A DNA stretch of 64,000 nucleotides from Fulvia fulva (lineage: Eukaryota; Ascomycota; Dothideomycetes; Mycosphaerellales; Mycosphaerellaceae). Shown here piece after piece: positions 46,055 through 57,332 of this stretch. The position numbers were made by a program, and so were the translations under genes. The notes under the pieces were generated by a model. That model saw only the letters and a program-made list of their open reading frames with translations, was not told the DNA's origin and ran no database searches. Positions within the stretch are counted from its first letter, which is position 1, and each line of letters opens with the position of its first letter. Where the stretch lies: the NCBI RefSeq assembly GCF_020509005.1, contig NC_063013.1, forward strand, positions 1,488,001 to 1,552,000, in the 5' to 3' direction.

Positions 46055-47024
46055 GTGGGACGCAAGGAGTCACTTGGCACCATGCCTGCCGAGTTGCAGT
46101 TGAAGATACTGTCCGATGCTCCTGCCCGCGAAATTCAGCGATGCCGCGCCATCAGTCGCCACTACCGGGATCTCATCGACCTCGAAGCCAACCGCTCCCT
46201 CTGCAGCGTCCCTGGACTCGCACGCTCGACCGCTAGATTGCAAGCGTTCATCGAGGTAGGTGACTTCTCTCGCTCGAGTCATGTTACACACAGTGCTGAT
46301 ACAACACCACAGAGATATTGCGAGTACCCAATGACCAAAATCGACGAGTATGGCCACGATCATGCACTTCTCGATGCGTTTCTCGACTACTTGATGCTAC
46401 ACGGTGTCTGCGATCCTACGCGCGACGAGATGAAGGCATTGTGTCAGGTTTCCCCATTCGCGCAATACTTCATTGCACGGCAAAATGGTTCTCCCAGCTA
46501 CTCCGTCATGAGAACGAACGACTATCTTCGACTTGCTTGCAACCAACTTTTTTTGCACTGTTTTATCTATTCAAGCTGAACGTCGCTATCTTCCACCCGC
46601 GCCTAGTCTTGCCCCGTGGTCAAGACTATCAGTGGCCGAGAAGACGCGCCCTGCATCGGCTAGAGCTACAATACGAGCCCAAAGAAGCGCTGTACATTAC
46701 CAAGCGCGTGGAGCGTGGCATACTGAAGGACGTGCCAGTCTGCATTCCGTCCACTCATCAGCCATCGCATCTTTCAGGCCAGTGCCTCAATCACGCTACC
46801 GAGGTAAGTCTTTGCAGTACGAGCTCAAAGGCCAACATCGCGCTGACCGTCGATGACAGGAAATGCTTGCGATGCTCGAGTTGCCGGCTCTTCCTGACAC
46901 CTCTCCCTTCTGGTACGCGCTGAAGCCATGGGGCATGGAAACGGCATTCGATTGTCTGAGCAAGGGATTTCCATTGTGTCACCTTAAACGGTCAGCGATC
47001 TTGGAACAGCTCGAGATTGCATGA
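46055..47024 (+). pseudogene. F-box protein gene with one-base frameshift in a T7 run
   Basis: Exons 46055-46255, 46313-46803 and 46860-47024 have canonical introns. Exon 1 encodes TMPAELQLKILSDAPAREIQ then RCRAISRHYRDLIDLE, an F-box. Exon 2 continues with RYCEYPMTKIDEYGHDHALL and reads to CNQLF; at the T7 run 46548-46554 the frame runs into a stop, but a shift equal to one extra T continues as ALFYLFKLNVAIFHPRLVLP and KEALYITKRVERGILKDVP, and exon 3 closes the protein (MLAMLELPALPDTSPFWY). Exon 2 as given is 491 nt; 492 would satisfy both splice phases. So either the gene is recently inactivated or one T is missing from the assembly. ATG 46082 is an alternative start. Confidence 0.75.
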
Positions 47025-47232
47025 TGGTCGAACTGGGCGAAGACCTGCGGTGCAGCTACCTGGAAGGTACAGCGATGGCGAGGCTATGCACGACCTTGGA
47101 CTATACCCCATCAACCAAGCGATAGCGGCCTCCGTAAAGACATCATACGCTATGCTTCAGCAACGCGATCTCAGGTACCTCACTGTTCACCATCTTCACT
47201 CCATTGGCTACCAGATCTGGCTTGACCACAGC

Positions 47233-47952
47233 TCAATCATTCTTCGTGGCATCATGAAATGCCAAGCAGTCCTCGACGACATGAGACGTGTAGCCCATCT
47301 TGACAGCAGCTCTGGCAGTCTCGGCAACACAATGATCCCCACCAAGACCTGGCACAAAGATATCGGTGATGTCTCGCTTCTCGAGTTCTGTTTGGAGGTC
47401 ATGAGAGGCTGAGCCGGCGGGCAGATGTCTGGTGGGATTACCACGTGCATCACCGAAGCAGGAGAAGCTAAAAGCACTGGGTCAGCGGACAGGCACATGA
47501 TCGTCAGGCCAAGTGACTCACTTCACAACTTTCGAGTTTGTCAACTTCTCGTAGATGAAATCGACTTTGTCGATTTCGAAGCCATCGAGAAACTGATGTC
47601 CCCACGTCCCTTTCTGCAGGTACTTCGGCATAAGAGGGAGCTTGGTCGGTTTTCGATCTTTGCGCTTGACAGGGCAATGATGGTCATGATGATCGAAGGC
47701 TCGCTTACTAGGGTGGTTGTGAGCCATGATCTCGTGATCATGAGGTGGACTAGCTGTAGTTGCAACGCGAAGCAGAAAGCCTGGTGTTGCCAGCAGACTG
47801 TTGATCTTCGGGATGAGATACCGGAAATCGCCGTTGCAGAAGGCGCCTTTGGGATGGACGAGATCATTCTGCATGTGCTCAATTATCAAAGCTGACCGCC
47901 GAGGTGTCACCTGGTACATCATAGGTGACTTGCTAACCGTGGAGAGGAGCAT
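47233..47952 (-). CDS. Isochorismatase/nicotinamidase-family cysteine hydrolase
   Basis: Predicted 221 aa from exons 47952-47522 and 47467-47233; the intron GTGAGT...TTTTAG joins SKVV-N-FSCFGDARG in phase. The family hydrolyses isochorismate, nicotinamide or related amides. The fold's first strand is SALIIEHMQNDLVHPKGAF; where active enzymes have Asp before the hydrophobic-Gln pair (DxQxD), this protein has His26. The Lys of the triad (YEKLTNS, about 136) and the nucleophile region FVPGLGGDHCVAETARAAVK (Cys190) are present, then SHVVEDCLAFHDA. Residues 65-110 carry a His-rich insert (FDHHDHHCPVK). Activity is therefore uncertain. It lies next to the NRPS-like gene, same strand. Confidence 0.82.
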
Positions 47953-48434
47953 GATCTTTGTCGATACAGTCCTGTTGTTCCTGGCCCAAAGTGATTGGTC
48001 AGACCGATGATTTAGAAAGGAGCTCGATGCACAGAGTGAAACTTTAGAGGAGATACCGAGGACGAGAACTGCTCAAAGAGATGTAAAATGAATGCTGTAA
48101 GTTTACGGCAACCCGAAGATTGCGTCAAGCCCTGAGCTTTGGGAATGCAATATAGCTGACCCAGCTTGTCGTGTTTTACAGCGTGCATGACGACCGCGAT
48201 TGTCAACAACCTGGAGGCCACGGATTGCAGGCAGTAGTCCCGTACCATGTCTGGAGCTACTGAAGATGAATAAGCCTCCATTCCCGTTTGAGCTGGTGGC
48301 TCCCCTTTGGCTTGACCGTTGGCGTAACATAAGCCACCGCCTACGAAGCTGCATCATGTGGCCGCTGGCCAAAGCCGATATTGGTCCAGTCAGTCACTAC
48401 GGTCGTGGCCGCAAGCGCCCATCAGCAGCACAGC
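47953..48434. other. Intergenic stretch, nothing recognised
   Basis: 482 bp between two minus-strand genes, likely the promoter of the isochorismatase-like gene and the 3' end of the NRPS-like gene. Confidence 0.5.
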
Positions 48435-51400
48435 TCAGACCAGACTTAGAGCTTCCAGCCAGTGCCGGATCCACAGGTCTTGTACAGGAGGCAGGTGTCG
48501 CATAATATGGCTTCCCGACCTTGCATTAGTGATGTCAGTTTCTCTATTCATACCATGCTCAGCATTCGAGTCGATGAGATCCTCGAAGTATTGTGTCAAC
48601 TTGTAGGCTGGATTGTTCGGAAGTGGACCATGGGCGTTCACAGCTTCGAGCCATCGCTTCATCGGAACGGGCGTCGGTGCTGATCGCTCGGGCGATAGGC
48701 TTACCAGATCGTGCTGAACAATCGGAAGCGCATGAAGTGACCACGTACGCTCGCTTCCACAGTGCTGGCTTGTATTGGTGACGTTGAAAACCTCGATTGG
48801 CCGCGCCATGGTCCCCAACGACCCAACGAGCTCGACCACAATCTGAGCACAAAGATCGACCGGTGTCCATCGCGACTTATCGATGTCACCAAGATGGTCG
48901 GGTATCAGTCCCATTGTGATCGAGCTCGTGATCATGGCGGGTATAAGGTGCTTTGCATCCCACCGTCCGGCTGGCGAGCTGATCGTAACGCCAGACTCTG
49001 AGTCTGGCAGTGGTCCTGCTATCAGGCCCGGACGGATGATCGCCGCTCGTGATATGGTCTTCTGCAGCGCTGCTGTTTCCAGGATCTGCTCCGCCACCCA
49101 CTTGCTTTGAGCATACCCCTGAACGTCGGCAGCTTCGGGGTCACCAATGACAGCTTCCGGGACTGGAGTGCATGATGTCTTGATCACCGACGACAAGCTC
49201 GACACGAAGACAATCTGGGGATGTTGTAGTGCCGAGGAGGAATCTGATCATCGAATTTAGCTTAGGAAGGTGGTGTTCAAAGTCTCGCCCTGTAGCATCT
49301 CCATGGGTCTCCAGTGGCATCGGGAAGTTGACAGGCCATGCGTTATAAAGAATAGTGGTGACGCTGGCATGCAGAATCTGATATACCTGACTGTCAAGTC
49401 CGAACATAGAATGGCTGGCGGCGTCTTTGGCAGCGTGGAAGCGAGTCTTGCCGTCAAGCAGCTTCTGGTCAAGTGGAAAAGCCTGGAGATAGTCTCTACG
49501 AGCATGATCGGAGCGATCAATGCAGTCGATACGTTCCACGTCGTCGAGCTTGATTAGTTGGTGCAAGAGATGCGGACCAAGCGAGCCGGTAGAGCCTACG
49601 AATAGTGCACAGCGCATGCCATGGCGTGGAGGTCTCGAGAGTGGGTTGGAAGCAGGAAGATTGTTCGTATGTTTGCTCACTAAATCTCTGAGCATAGAAT
49701 GCACCCCGGCTTGCCCATCTGCTTTTACAGCGCAAGAAGACGAACCCTTCGATACCAAGACGTGCCGGTATATCGCACGAGCGATGGCGATGATAGTCCT
49801 GTCAGCATAGAGTAGACCTGGCGTGATTTTGACCTCGCTGGAAACCATCGGGGAAGCTCGCAGGCTTGCGTTGATGATCTGAACCATTTGTACAAGCCTA
49901 AGCGAGTCAAGATGGCCTTGCTGGAAGATGTCCAGCTCGTAATGCCGTCCAGCGGTGGCATAAACATCGCCAGCGACTTTCTCCAGAGCATGCCACACCA
50001 GATCCAAGACAGTTGTCTCGGACACAACCGCAACAGGAATGATCTCGACAAAAGAAGCTCTCAGGTACAGATCCTCGAGCTGTGCTGCCAGAAGCTCTTC
50101 TGTGGCACGTCGTCGCACGGTCTTCTTCGGCGTTCGGAGCAGTGGAATTGATGTGATCATGACAAGATCTTTCGCGACTCGCCCATAGATTGGAGCAAGC
50201 TGATTTGCCTTCTGTATCCGAGGCCAAATTGCCTCAATTACTGCTTGATGATCAATAGAAGGACCATCCCACTCAACGACCAGAAAAGGTCTCAGCCTGC
50301 CTTGACCGAACACGACGGCACCTTTGACATGTGGCACCAGTAGCATCTCTTCTTCGATGATGGTTGGGACGAGCTTCTCTCCCGTGCTAAAAGTGATGAA
50401 ATCGTCCAGCCGGCAGACCCATCTCCATAGATCAGGTTTCGTTTCGTGAGGAGCGAAGACATCTTTGGAGTGGAACACATCACTTTGCGGGCAGACCTCA
50501 AAACACGGCTGCGCAGGTGCACCTTCAATATCAATTTTAGCGATGACGAGCTCATACAGTCCGTCACTAAGCGATTTGAATGTGACCCCGCTGAAAGGAT
50601 GAAAGTGCTGGTACTGCCAGTCTTTCGGTTCGACCAGCTTCTGTGGCAAGAGATCCGTCTCTGTCAGTCCAAAGTAGTTGTAGACATTTGGATTCAGCTG
50701 TAGCGGGCGATCCCCAACATCTTCCTGCATTGGACCACTTCCTGTGATGATGCATCGCAAGCTGGCGAGGTCTGAGTGATACGACTGTTCGGTGACCATC
50801 TCTGCCAGTAGTGAAGGTGCCGCTTGTGCGATGTCGATAGGTGTAGATGCATGAGCCATGCAAGAATGGATAAGAGAGGCTGTGATGGGCAGACCTGCAG
50901 GAGGACTGACGGCCACAACGCCATTGAGGATTGGTTTGAGCAGGCTGTAGAAAACGCCGCCAACATGCCACATTGACATGAGTGTTAGCAATCGCCTTCC
51001 AGGCTTGAACGGCACGCTAGTCATATTGTCTGAGAAGACCTCACATTGATTTAGATCCTCGTGAATGTAGTAACCATGACGAAGTATCAAGGGTTTGGGC
51101 GTGCCAGTCGTGCCAGATGTATGTAGAATCACGAATGGCTCTCGTCTTTTGTCCGCCATGCTGTGCCTGTATTCCACATGCCTTGCTTGCTCTTTCGAAA
51201 GAAGGTCGTGCAGCGAAGGGACCTCCCGATACTGCATATGGGGTGCGACTTGCTCCTCGAACGGAGGAGCGAACAGGAAGCATGAAGACCTTGTGAGTGC
51301 CAGGAGCTCCCGTTGGGCCAGCTCTGCATTGTGTGGTGATGGGAAGAACATCGCCGCCTCAAGCTTCAATGCTGCCAAGAGCAGCAGTGTGTATCGCAGA

Positions 51401-51600
51401 TCAGTTGGTCCCATGTATGCAAGCACACTGCCTTTGTGTATTTTGACGTTGGCCATCAGCCAGCGACATGTTTTGTTGACTCCATTTGCTAGATCCCAGT
51501 AGCTACTGTCTTCATAGCCATCTGCGGCCCTTCCAGATCGTGGTATGGAAGCGATGGGGTCGTCCGGACGTTCGCGAGCCAGCGAGTCGCCGCGGATCAT
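48435..51600 (-). pseudogene. NRPS-like adenylation-thiolation-reductase (carboxylate reductase type) gene with one-base frameshift
   Basis: About 1050 aa in two frames. Residues counted from ATG 51600: adenylation motif A3 TSGTTGTPKP (161-170), A5 YFGLTETD (309-316), A8-like CRLDDFITFSTGEKL (about 396-410), carrier-protein site GHLDSLRL with Ser566, and the reductase Rossmann motif GSTGSLG (669-675). Near 49217-49220 (four C on the coding strand) the frame ends soon after; removing one C would join FLLGTTTS to QIVFVSSLSSV and the second frame, which holds the active-site GYAQSKWVAEQIL and runs to 48435. Such enzymes activate an aryl or amino acid and reduce it to an aldehyde. Either a recent loss of function or an assembly error. 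An upstream exon near 51808-51700 is possible. Confidence 0.85.
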
Positions 51601-53815
51601 TGTTGTGGTAGGGTCTCTACGACAGAAGCTTGGCCAGCATGACCGAATGTGGTTGCAATGGAAGTACTGACTTGACAGAAAGAGAACATACACTTACAGA
51701 CCGTATTTGCAACTGCCGCTCTTCGACAGAGACCACTGCACCGCACAGGCGAAATGCCGTCAGACAAGCGTGCAGAGAAGCATAATGCATGCCTTCTTGC
51801 TCAGGCATGTGACCGTAGCGAGGACACCCAACGGATTGGGTGCATTGTGCCGTGCAACAGTGGCTTGCATGGAGCTATGCTGGCTCTCAAGAACATGGAC
51901 ATGCTCTACGTGGCAGCCGTAAATGCCTTCCCACACGTCTGTATCATCATCGCTCTTTCTGTCTTCAACCTCTTGGGGCCTCGGTCCTGCCGGGAAGCCA
52001 CATGTTGTCGGACCTGAAGCGTTGCAGGCATGGAGGCATGTGGGAGGCTAGGTCGTGTCGTTGCCGTCGGGTGAGATACTCGTCAAGGAAACGGAAGTGT
52101 TCTAGTCGCAGGCTAGGGGATGTGTTCCGACTATAGGGGTGTCGTCGGTATCATTCCTTGCGATGACAAGGAAGCAGGAAGGACGAACGGGCCCATCACA
52201 CTCACTGGAGCCAAGGCGTCCCGAGACCACATGGAAGGTGGTCTGGCCATATGTGTCCACTCGTGCCACTCTCGGCGCCGAGCTCAGGACCGGAATCAGT
52301 CAAGGCAATGATGAATGGACCCACCGCCTCCGTTGCTATGACATCCTTCACGGATCGCATAGCATCTCAGCAGCTCAGGGCCAAACGACAGTTCCGCGAA
52401 AACACGTACACATAGACACATAGTGCTCAAAGCATGCCATTGCACAGATCTACTGCCGCTCTTCCGGGCTGTGAAAGTCATGGCGGTGTGAAGTCCTTGG
52501 CCGAGCTCTTTAGGGCTACCTACACATGAGAGCCACATGAGGCATCGGTGCGAAGCAGGGCCAACCAACAATGCGATTCTATTGCAAATGAGGCCAGCCT
52601 CGAAAGAGAGAGCCGCCCTCCGGGCTGCATTTGCCTTGGATTGCCCCATTCGGAAATCCGGGAACGTTTCGGCCCTGAAAACATAGCCTCGATCCTTCGT
52701 CGGAGTGCCGCATGGAGCTCTGCTCTTGGACTTCCGAGCACTATACAGTCTATACTGCACTCTGCAGATCTGCGTGTCCGAGGGCCGACCTATGAGCGCA
52801 CCCTCTCCGCACCGTGATTTGCAGGTGCCATGTGCTAGGCGCTGGAATGGATCAGAGCTTCCTTCAGCCTTCCACTGTCTCCCCTGATTGCAGTATAGAA
52901 CGATCGCCGCTACTTACTGAATTCAGTAATACTGGTTACCGGAAGTCAAGAGTCGAGTCGAGTCGATGCTTTGCATCGGGAGCATTCGAAGCCGGCTGAT
53001 GTTGCGCCGCGCTGATCTCGGAAGTAGCAATTGGCTCCCAAGCTGATGGGGCCAAGTCACATCTCATCTCAAAGTCTCTTCATCGGTTTCTTGCGATGCT
53101 ATTGCGTATGCCGCCGTGTACCAGGTCCGACGCTGTTCACCCGCCGAACAACAAGACAATCCCTTATGCAGCATTCTGGTTGCTGGTAACGTCACATCGT
53201 GCCCATGCAATAGCTCGACGACCATGACTGAATGGAAGTCCAGCTACATCGTAGTACCTGATCGACATCATCAACGCATAGATCAGAAGCACTACTGCCG
53301 CGCTAAAGAAAGTAGATTGTTCAGCTAAGCATTTCAAGCAATCCATGAGGCCGCCGCTAGGCAACAAGCACTGCGTTGTCTTTCGGGCCCGTCTTGAGAT
53401 CGTCGCGGCCTGAACATGGAGCTGAGAGACCGCACGTTGTCATGGATGTATTTACGAACATGATCATCGTTGACCTGGACAAAAGTTACATCGCGCGGAG
53501 ATCGACAATGTGCAGCTCGTTGCAGGCAGCGAGAGGTGTGCGAATTCTCTCAGACTCGCATATATATCAATGATGCCTGGAAGGGAGAGAGGCTGCGTCG
53601 GTGCTACAGATCGAGTAGAGCGTTCGAGTCTAAGGGCAGAATCAAGCGCGTCCCATAGCGAGGATGGCGAATATCGATATGCAAGAAGCTATGTTATATC
53701 ATAGGTGGAAGTGGATAAGGGCTTTGTGCCCAAAATCATATGTCCTGATCAGCTTTCTTGGCGACCAGGACTTTTCGGCTTAGTGTGGAGTTCACATGCC
53801 TCTCGCGCCATTCAC
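51601..53815. other. Long gene-poor stretch
   Basis: 2.2 kb with many short overlapping frames, none with a recognisable domain. A minus-strand frame at 51808-51617 with a gtaagtg sequence could be a 5' exon of the NRPS-like gene, but phases do not fit a canonical junction. Composition is ordinary, not RIP-like. Confidence 0.45.
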
Positions 53816-54959
53816 TCAGACGGCCGAAATATGATAGTAAATACAAGCCCTCGGCGCCGTCCCCTCCACTCCATTATCCGAATCATAGTCCTTCCTCTCA
53901 CAATTAAACAAATTCACCCGATCGACCTTCCTCACCCCCATCTGCCCCTTATGCTGGATCAGCATCCAACCCACTCCGTTCCCATTGGGCGTAGACAACG
54001 AAGCAAGAGCTTGATTCTCCTCGATCGGAAACGTTACGCCTGGCCACTCGCCGAGATCCTTGATACTGGACTTGCCCGCGATGGCGAGGATCCTAGCTCG
54101 AGTTTCTGGGTTCGAGAGGTGGAAGCGGAAGACGTGTTCGATGGGTTTGGCGTCGACTATGGGTTTGTTAGCGAGGTTGAGTGCCGAGTGAGTTTTGGAA
54201 GGGTGTCTTACAGTTATCGTCATCCTCCTCCAATGCTTCCGTCAATTGCTTGATGCCAAGCCATACGACATCTGACCACTGCTTAAGCGGGACCATTCGA
54301 GTCGTCTCTAGCTCGCCACGCATGCCAACCACGTGAGCCGGACTCGCGTTATTCTCCGCAATAAGGGCTCCGTCCTTCAGATTCAGGATGTTCTTATACA
54401 GCCCATCTGTAGGCGGGTAGGTGGTACCATCTACCTCTGACTCTTCCCGGTGCTCCTGAATCAGCTTGTACCAGTCTTCGGGATCGATACTGATGCCGAG
54501 ATCATTGAAGGCGTCCTCGAGCTGGATGGTTTCTCGGATGTCCTCGTCGTGCGGCCAGATGTTCGTGCTCCAGCCGTACCTTTCGAGGTTTGCCCAGTCT
54601 GGCCATTGAGTCTGGAGATTGGTAGTGCTTTCCAATGTGGCTTCCATCTTGCATAATAACTCGATGCCCTTGTAGATTGAGAGGCCCCTGGGATCGAGCT
54701 CCCTTGGATTTGAGTCGACGATCACCTGGCGACTTACAGGGTACCAATTTGGATCTCTGTCGTTACCGTCGTTGGCTCGAGCAGAGAGGATGTGTGCGGT
54801 GTTGTTTTGCTCGTAGAAGGATCTGGCAGTCAACACGTTCTTGGTCCTTGGTGATTGAGAGGTGACAGCCCATAAGCCAGCGAACATGGCTAACATCAGC
54901 ATGATGCTACCAAATGCTGTGATGCTATGGCTGACGGGGCTTTTCTTGTGCGCCATCAT
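53816..54959 (-). CDS. Orphan fungal membrane-anchored protein
   Basis: Predicted 362 aa from exons 54959-54212 and 54156-53816; the 55-bp intron (GTAAGA...CCATAG) keeps phase. After MMAHKKSPVSHS comes one hydrophobic segment (ITAFGSIMLMLAMFAGLWAV), a signal anchor, so the rest is probably luminal or extracellular. Later stretches look globular: DPNWYPVSRQVIVDSNPREL, GLSIYKGIELLCKMEATLES, GWSTNIWPHDEDIRETIQLE, WSDVVWLGIKQLTEALEEDD, then VFRFHLSNPETRARILAIAG. I recognise no family. In-frame upstream ATGs up to 55292 would add a Gln-rich leader of 111 residues. Confidence 0.65.
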
Positions 54960-55572
54960 AAGTAGCTGGTGTGGTGTGTCGTGCGTCGTGAACAGTCGAA
55001 GGCTATTGCTAGTATCACCGGTGTATGGTTGTTGTTGCTGCTGCAAAAGCACTTGTTGAGCTATAAGAATTAGCCCTGATTGTTCATCGCCGCAACAGAC
55101 TGCCATGATTCCGCGAAGCATGTGAAATGCCATTGTTAGCGAGAGTCGAGTCCGAGTCAGCCATTCTTCAGCTGTCAAATTTATACGCTGTGGCTGATGT
55201 TCCATCACATGAAAGAACAACGACATGATCTTGCCGAAGACTCCTCGTATATTGATACTCGGGCGTATACTGCTTGGCCTCGAAGCAAACAACGCCCTGC
55301 ACCCACTGCATTACCCCAAGAAGCTTACTCGAGCAGCATGCATCTCCAACTGTTGATTCCGCACTGGCCTAGCCGGCACACCTTCGTTCTGGAGCTGACA
55401 TGCTTCTTGACCGGCGTTTAAACTTTTATGGAGAAGTAAGGCCAGCTGAGTGTGTTCAGAGGTAGTTCACGGCAATCTGTAGTCCATCCCACGAGCACTG
55501 CCTTCTAACGTCAGCATGCATCGTGCAACAGTCCACAGCTTCTCGTGACACCGACCAGCAAGCCATTATATA
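54960..55572. other. Divergent intergenic region
   Basis: Contains the open upstream frame of the previous gene (with a CAG/CAA run near 55025-55045) and the promoter of the next gene. Confidence 0.4.
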
Positions 55573-56033
55573 GTGCAGCACTCTCCTTTCACCAACGGCA
55601 TCAATGCACCCTCTGCAGGACTTGCATTGCTCGTCATGGCGAGTCAGGCCTCAGCTTCAACGCATCTTCTGGCTTTGCCAACGGAGCTCCGTCTCCAGAT
55701 TCTGCAGCTCTGCATCCTCGTTGACCCGATTGTCCTCGGCTGGCACACGTCTCGAAGAGAACCAATATGGCCGAGCCAAGATCAGACACTCTTGCATACC
55801 TGCCGGCAACTGAGGATAGAAGCAATTCCATATTACGTCCAGGCCTTGGAGGAGCGATGCGATGCGATGCGTTCGTACACGTGCCCCAGATGTCCTCACA
55901 GATTAACACCTTCGAGTCCAAGATCGTCAGGGCTCAGTGGGAGCTCGATGACCTTAAGGACGAGATTCAGGCGGCGGAAGAGGGACGTGAGAAAGAGCTG
56001 ATGAGAAGGCAGAGGCGGCATGGGCGCACCTAG
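55573..56033 (+). CDS. Small 2EXR/F-box-like protein, frame possibly shifted
   Basis: The frame from 55573 gives 142 aa; the second ATG at 55636 (MASQASASTHLLALPTELRL) is the likelier start. The motif LPTELRLQILQLC, followed by TLLHTCRQLRIEAIPYY, is the short 2EXR/F-box-like domain that is abundant in fungal genomes. After a pentanucleotide repeat (gcgat, about 55855-55871) this frame becomes Arg/Ser/Pro-rich and ends at 56001, whereas another frame reads NTFESKIVRAQWELDDLKDE then IQAAEEGREKELMRRQRR to 56033, typical of the helix that ends such proteins. A change in repeat number would switch between them. It is the first of three similar neighbours. Confidence 0.6.
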
Positions 56034-56476
56034 CAGGAGTCTTGCTGGCGCGAGATGCGTCGAGAGTGACACGAACTGCTGTGATCAATCAGCGCCACTT
56101 CGTGCCACATCGACCACAAGCATGCTTTGCACACAACGTCCGCTGTGCCTTACTGCTGGCCCCTCGCACCTTGAAAGCGCTCTCACCTCACATATTCGAA
56201 TCGTATCCACGACCACGAAAATCTTTATCATCACTGCGCTCACAGCACCGCCCGTCCATAGCTCGGACCTCCTTGCTCTACAGTCTGCTTAATTGCACGA
56301 CACGTGCCATTCAGGCTCTGCGGCATGCGCCGGCTATCAGTGTCACAGGCACTCCAATAGCAATCAGCACCGCTTCACACCACTCTATGCTCAATCAAGC
56401 TTAGCAATAAGCACTCAGCGCCTCAACCAACCCCATCACAAACACCATCATCACCATCACCACCGCCACCGTAAAC
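56034..56476. other. Intergenic stretch within the 2EXR-like cluster
   Basis: 443 bp, with a CAC/CAT-rich stretch near 56430-56470; open frames here have no recognisable content. Confidence 0.45.
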
Positions 56477-56929
56477 ATGACACCCACCAAGCCCCGAACC
56501 AGTTTCCTCGACCTCCCACCCGAACTCCGCATCCAAATCTACACCTACCACTTCAGCACCCTCAACCACCTCCCACCACAACCCCCTCGATCTTCCCCCT
56601 CCTGCATCGCGGCCATAACTTACCCACTCCACGGCGCCACCCTCCTCCGCGCCTGCCGCACCACAAGAAAAGAAACCCTCCACCTCTGCGCCCAGCACCT
56701 CGGCCTTGCACAAGCTCAATGGCGCGAAGCGAACCGCCAGCTACTCTCCAGATGTCTGCGGACCGAGGCTGAAGCTTGGCATCATATGCGCGTTCAGCTG
56801 ACGATTGAAGTGTTGAGTGTGGGTACGATTAGCGTCTGCAAAGCATGCAACTGGCCCTTTGGTGTGAGGTCTGTGGGGACCAGAATGGCAAGGAGACGGT
56901 GGTATGGGAGTGGGTCGAGGTGGACGTGA
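56477..56929 (+). CDS. Small 2EXR/F-box-like protein
   Basis: 150 aa, single open frame. It begins MTPTKPRTSFLDLPPELRIQ and has ATLLRACRTTRKETLHLCAQ, the same domain as its neighbours: LPPELR helix followed by a Cys-Arg-Arg/Thr helix. The C-terminal half includes LTIEVLSVGTISVCKACNWP. The function of such small fungal proteins is unknown; the domain resembles an F-box and may bind partner proteins. Confidence 0.65.
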   Translation: MTPTKPRTSFLDLPPELRIQIYTYHFSTLNHLPPQPPRSSPSCIAAITYPLHGATLLRACRTTRKETLHLCAQHLGLAQAQWREANRQLLSRCLRTEAEAWHHMRVQLTIEVLSVGTISVCKACNWPFGVRSVGTRMARRRWYGSGSRWT

Positions 56930-57332
56930 TCGGGTTCAGACAGGTGGATCCATAAGAGTGTGGAGTTGGTGGGTTGAGCTCTGGAGAAGATCAGCGATAT
57001 GAGCATGGTGTGCAGTGGATGGCGTGGCTGAGCTTATAGTCTCAAGGAGGGGGAAGGTCCTTGAGGATGTCAGTATTGGGAGGCGACCGATCGGAAGAAC
57101 TGTACAGCTGGGTGCGTTTCTTTCCCACCTAGTCATGATCTGCATGTCCCGAGATCGTGGTCATGATGCGCCGTGGGACCATGTTGTGCGTGGCACGAGC
57201 TGCCGTGATCGAGTGCACCACTGTGTGCGACCCGGAAAGCAAACATAAGGCACCTACCTGCCTCGAAGTCAGCAGAATCCAGTCTCAGTCTTCCTCGAAC
57301 ACTACCCACCTCCGCACTCCAGCCTCCGTAGC
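56930..57332. other. Intergenic stretch within the 2EXR-like cluster
   Basis: 403 bp without recognisable content. Confidence 0.45.

Noticed and set aside
56420..56475. CAC/CAT-rich repeat suggesting a minisatellite or CRISPR-like array
   Set aside because: Only a short triplet-rich stretch without repeat-spacer order; simple low complexity before a start codon.
56423..56719. 98-codon Gly/Glu/Val-rich minus-strand frame
   Set aside because: Antisense of the Pro/His/Thr-rich coding strand of the 2EXR-like gene.
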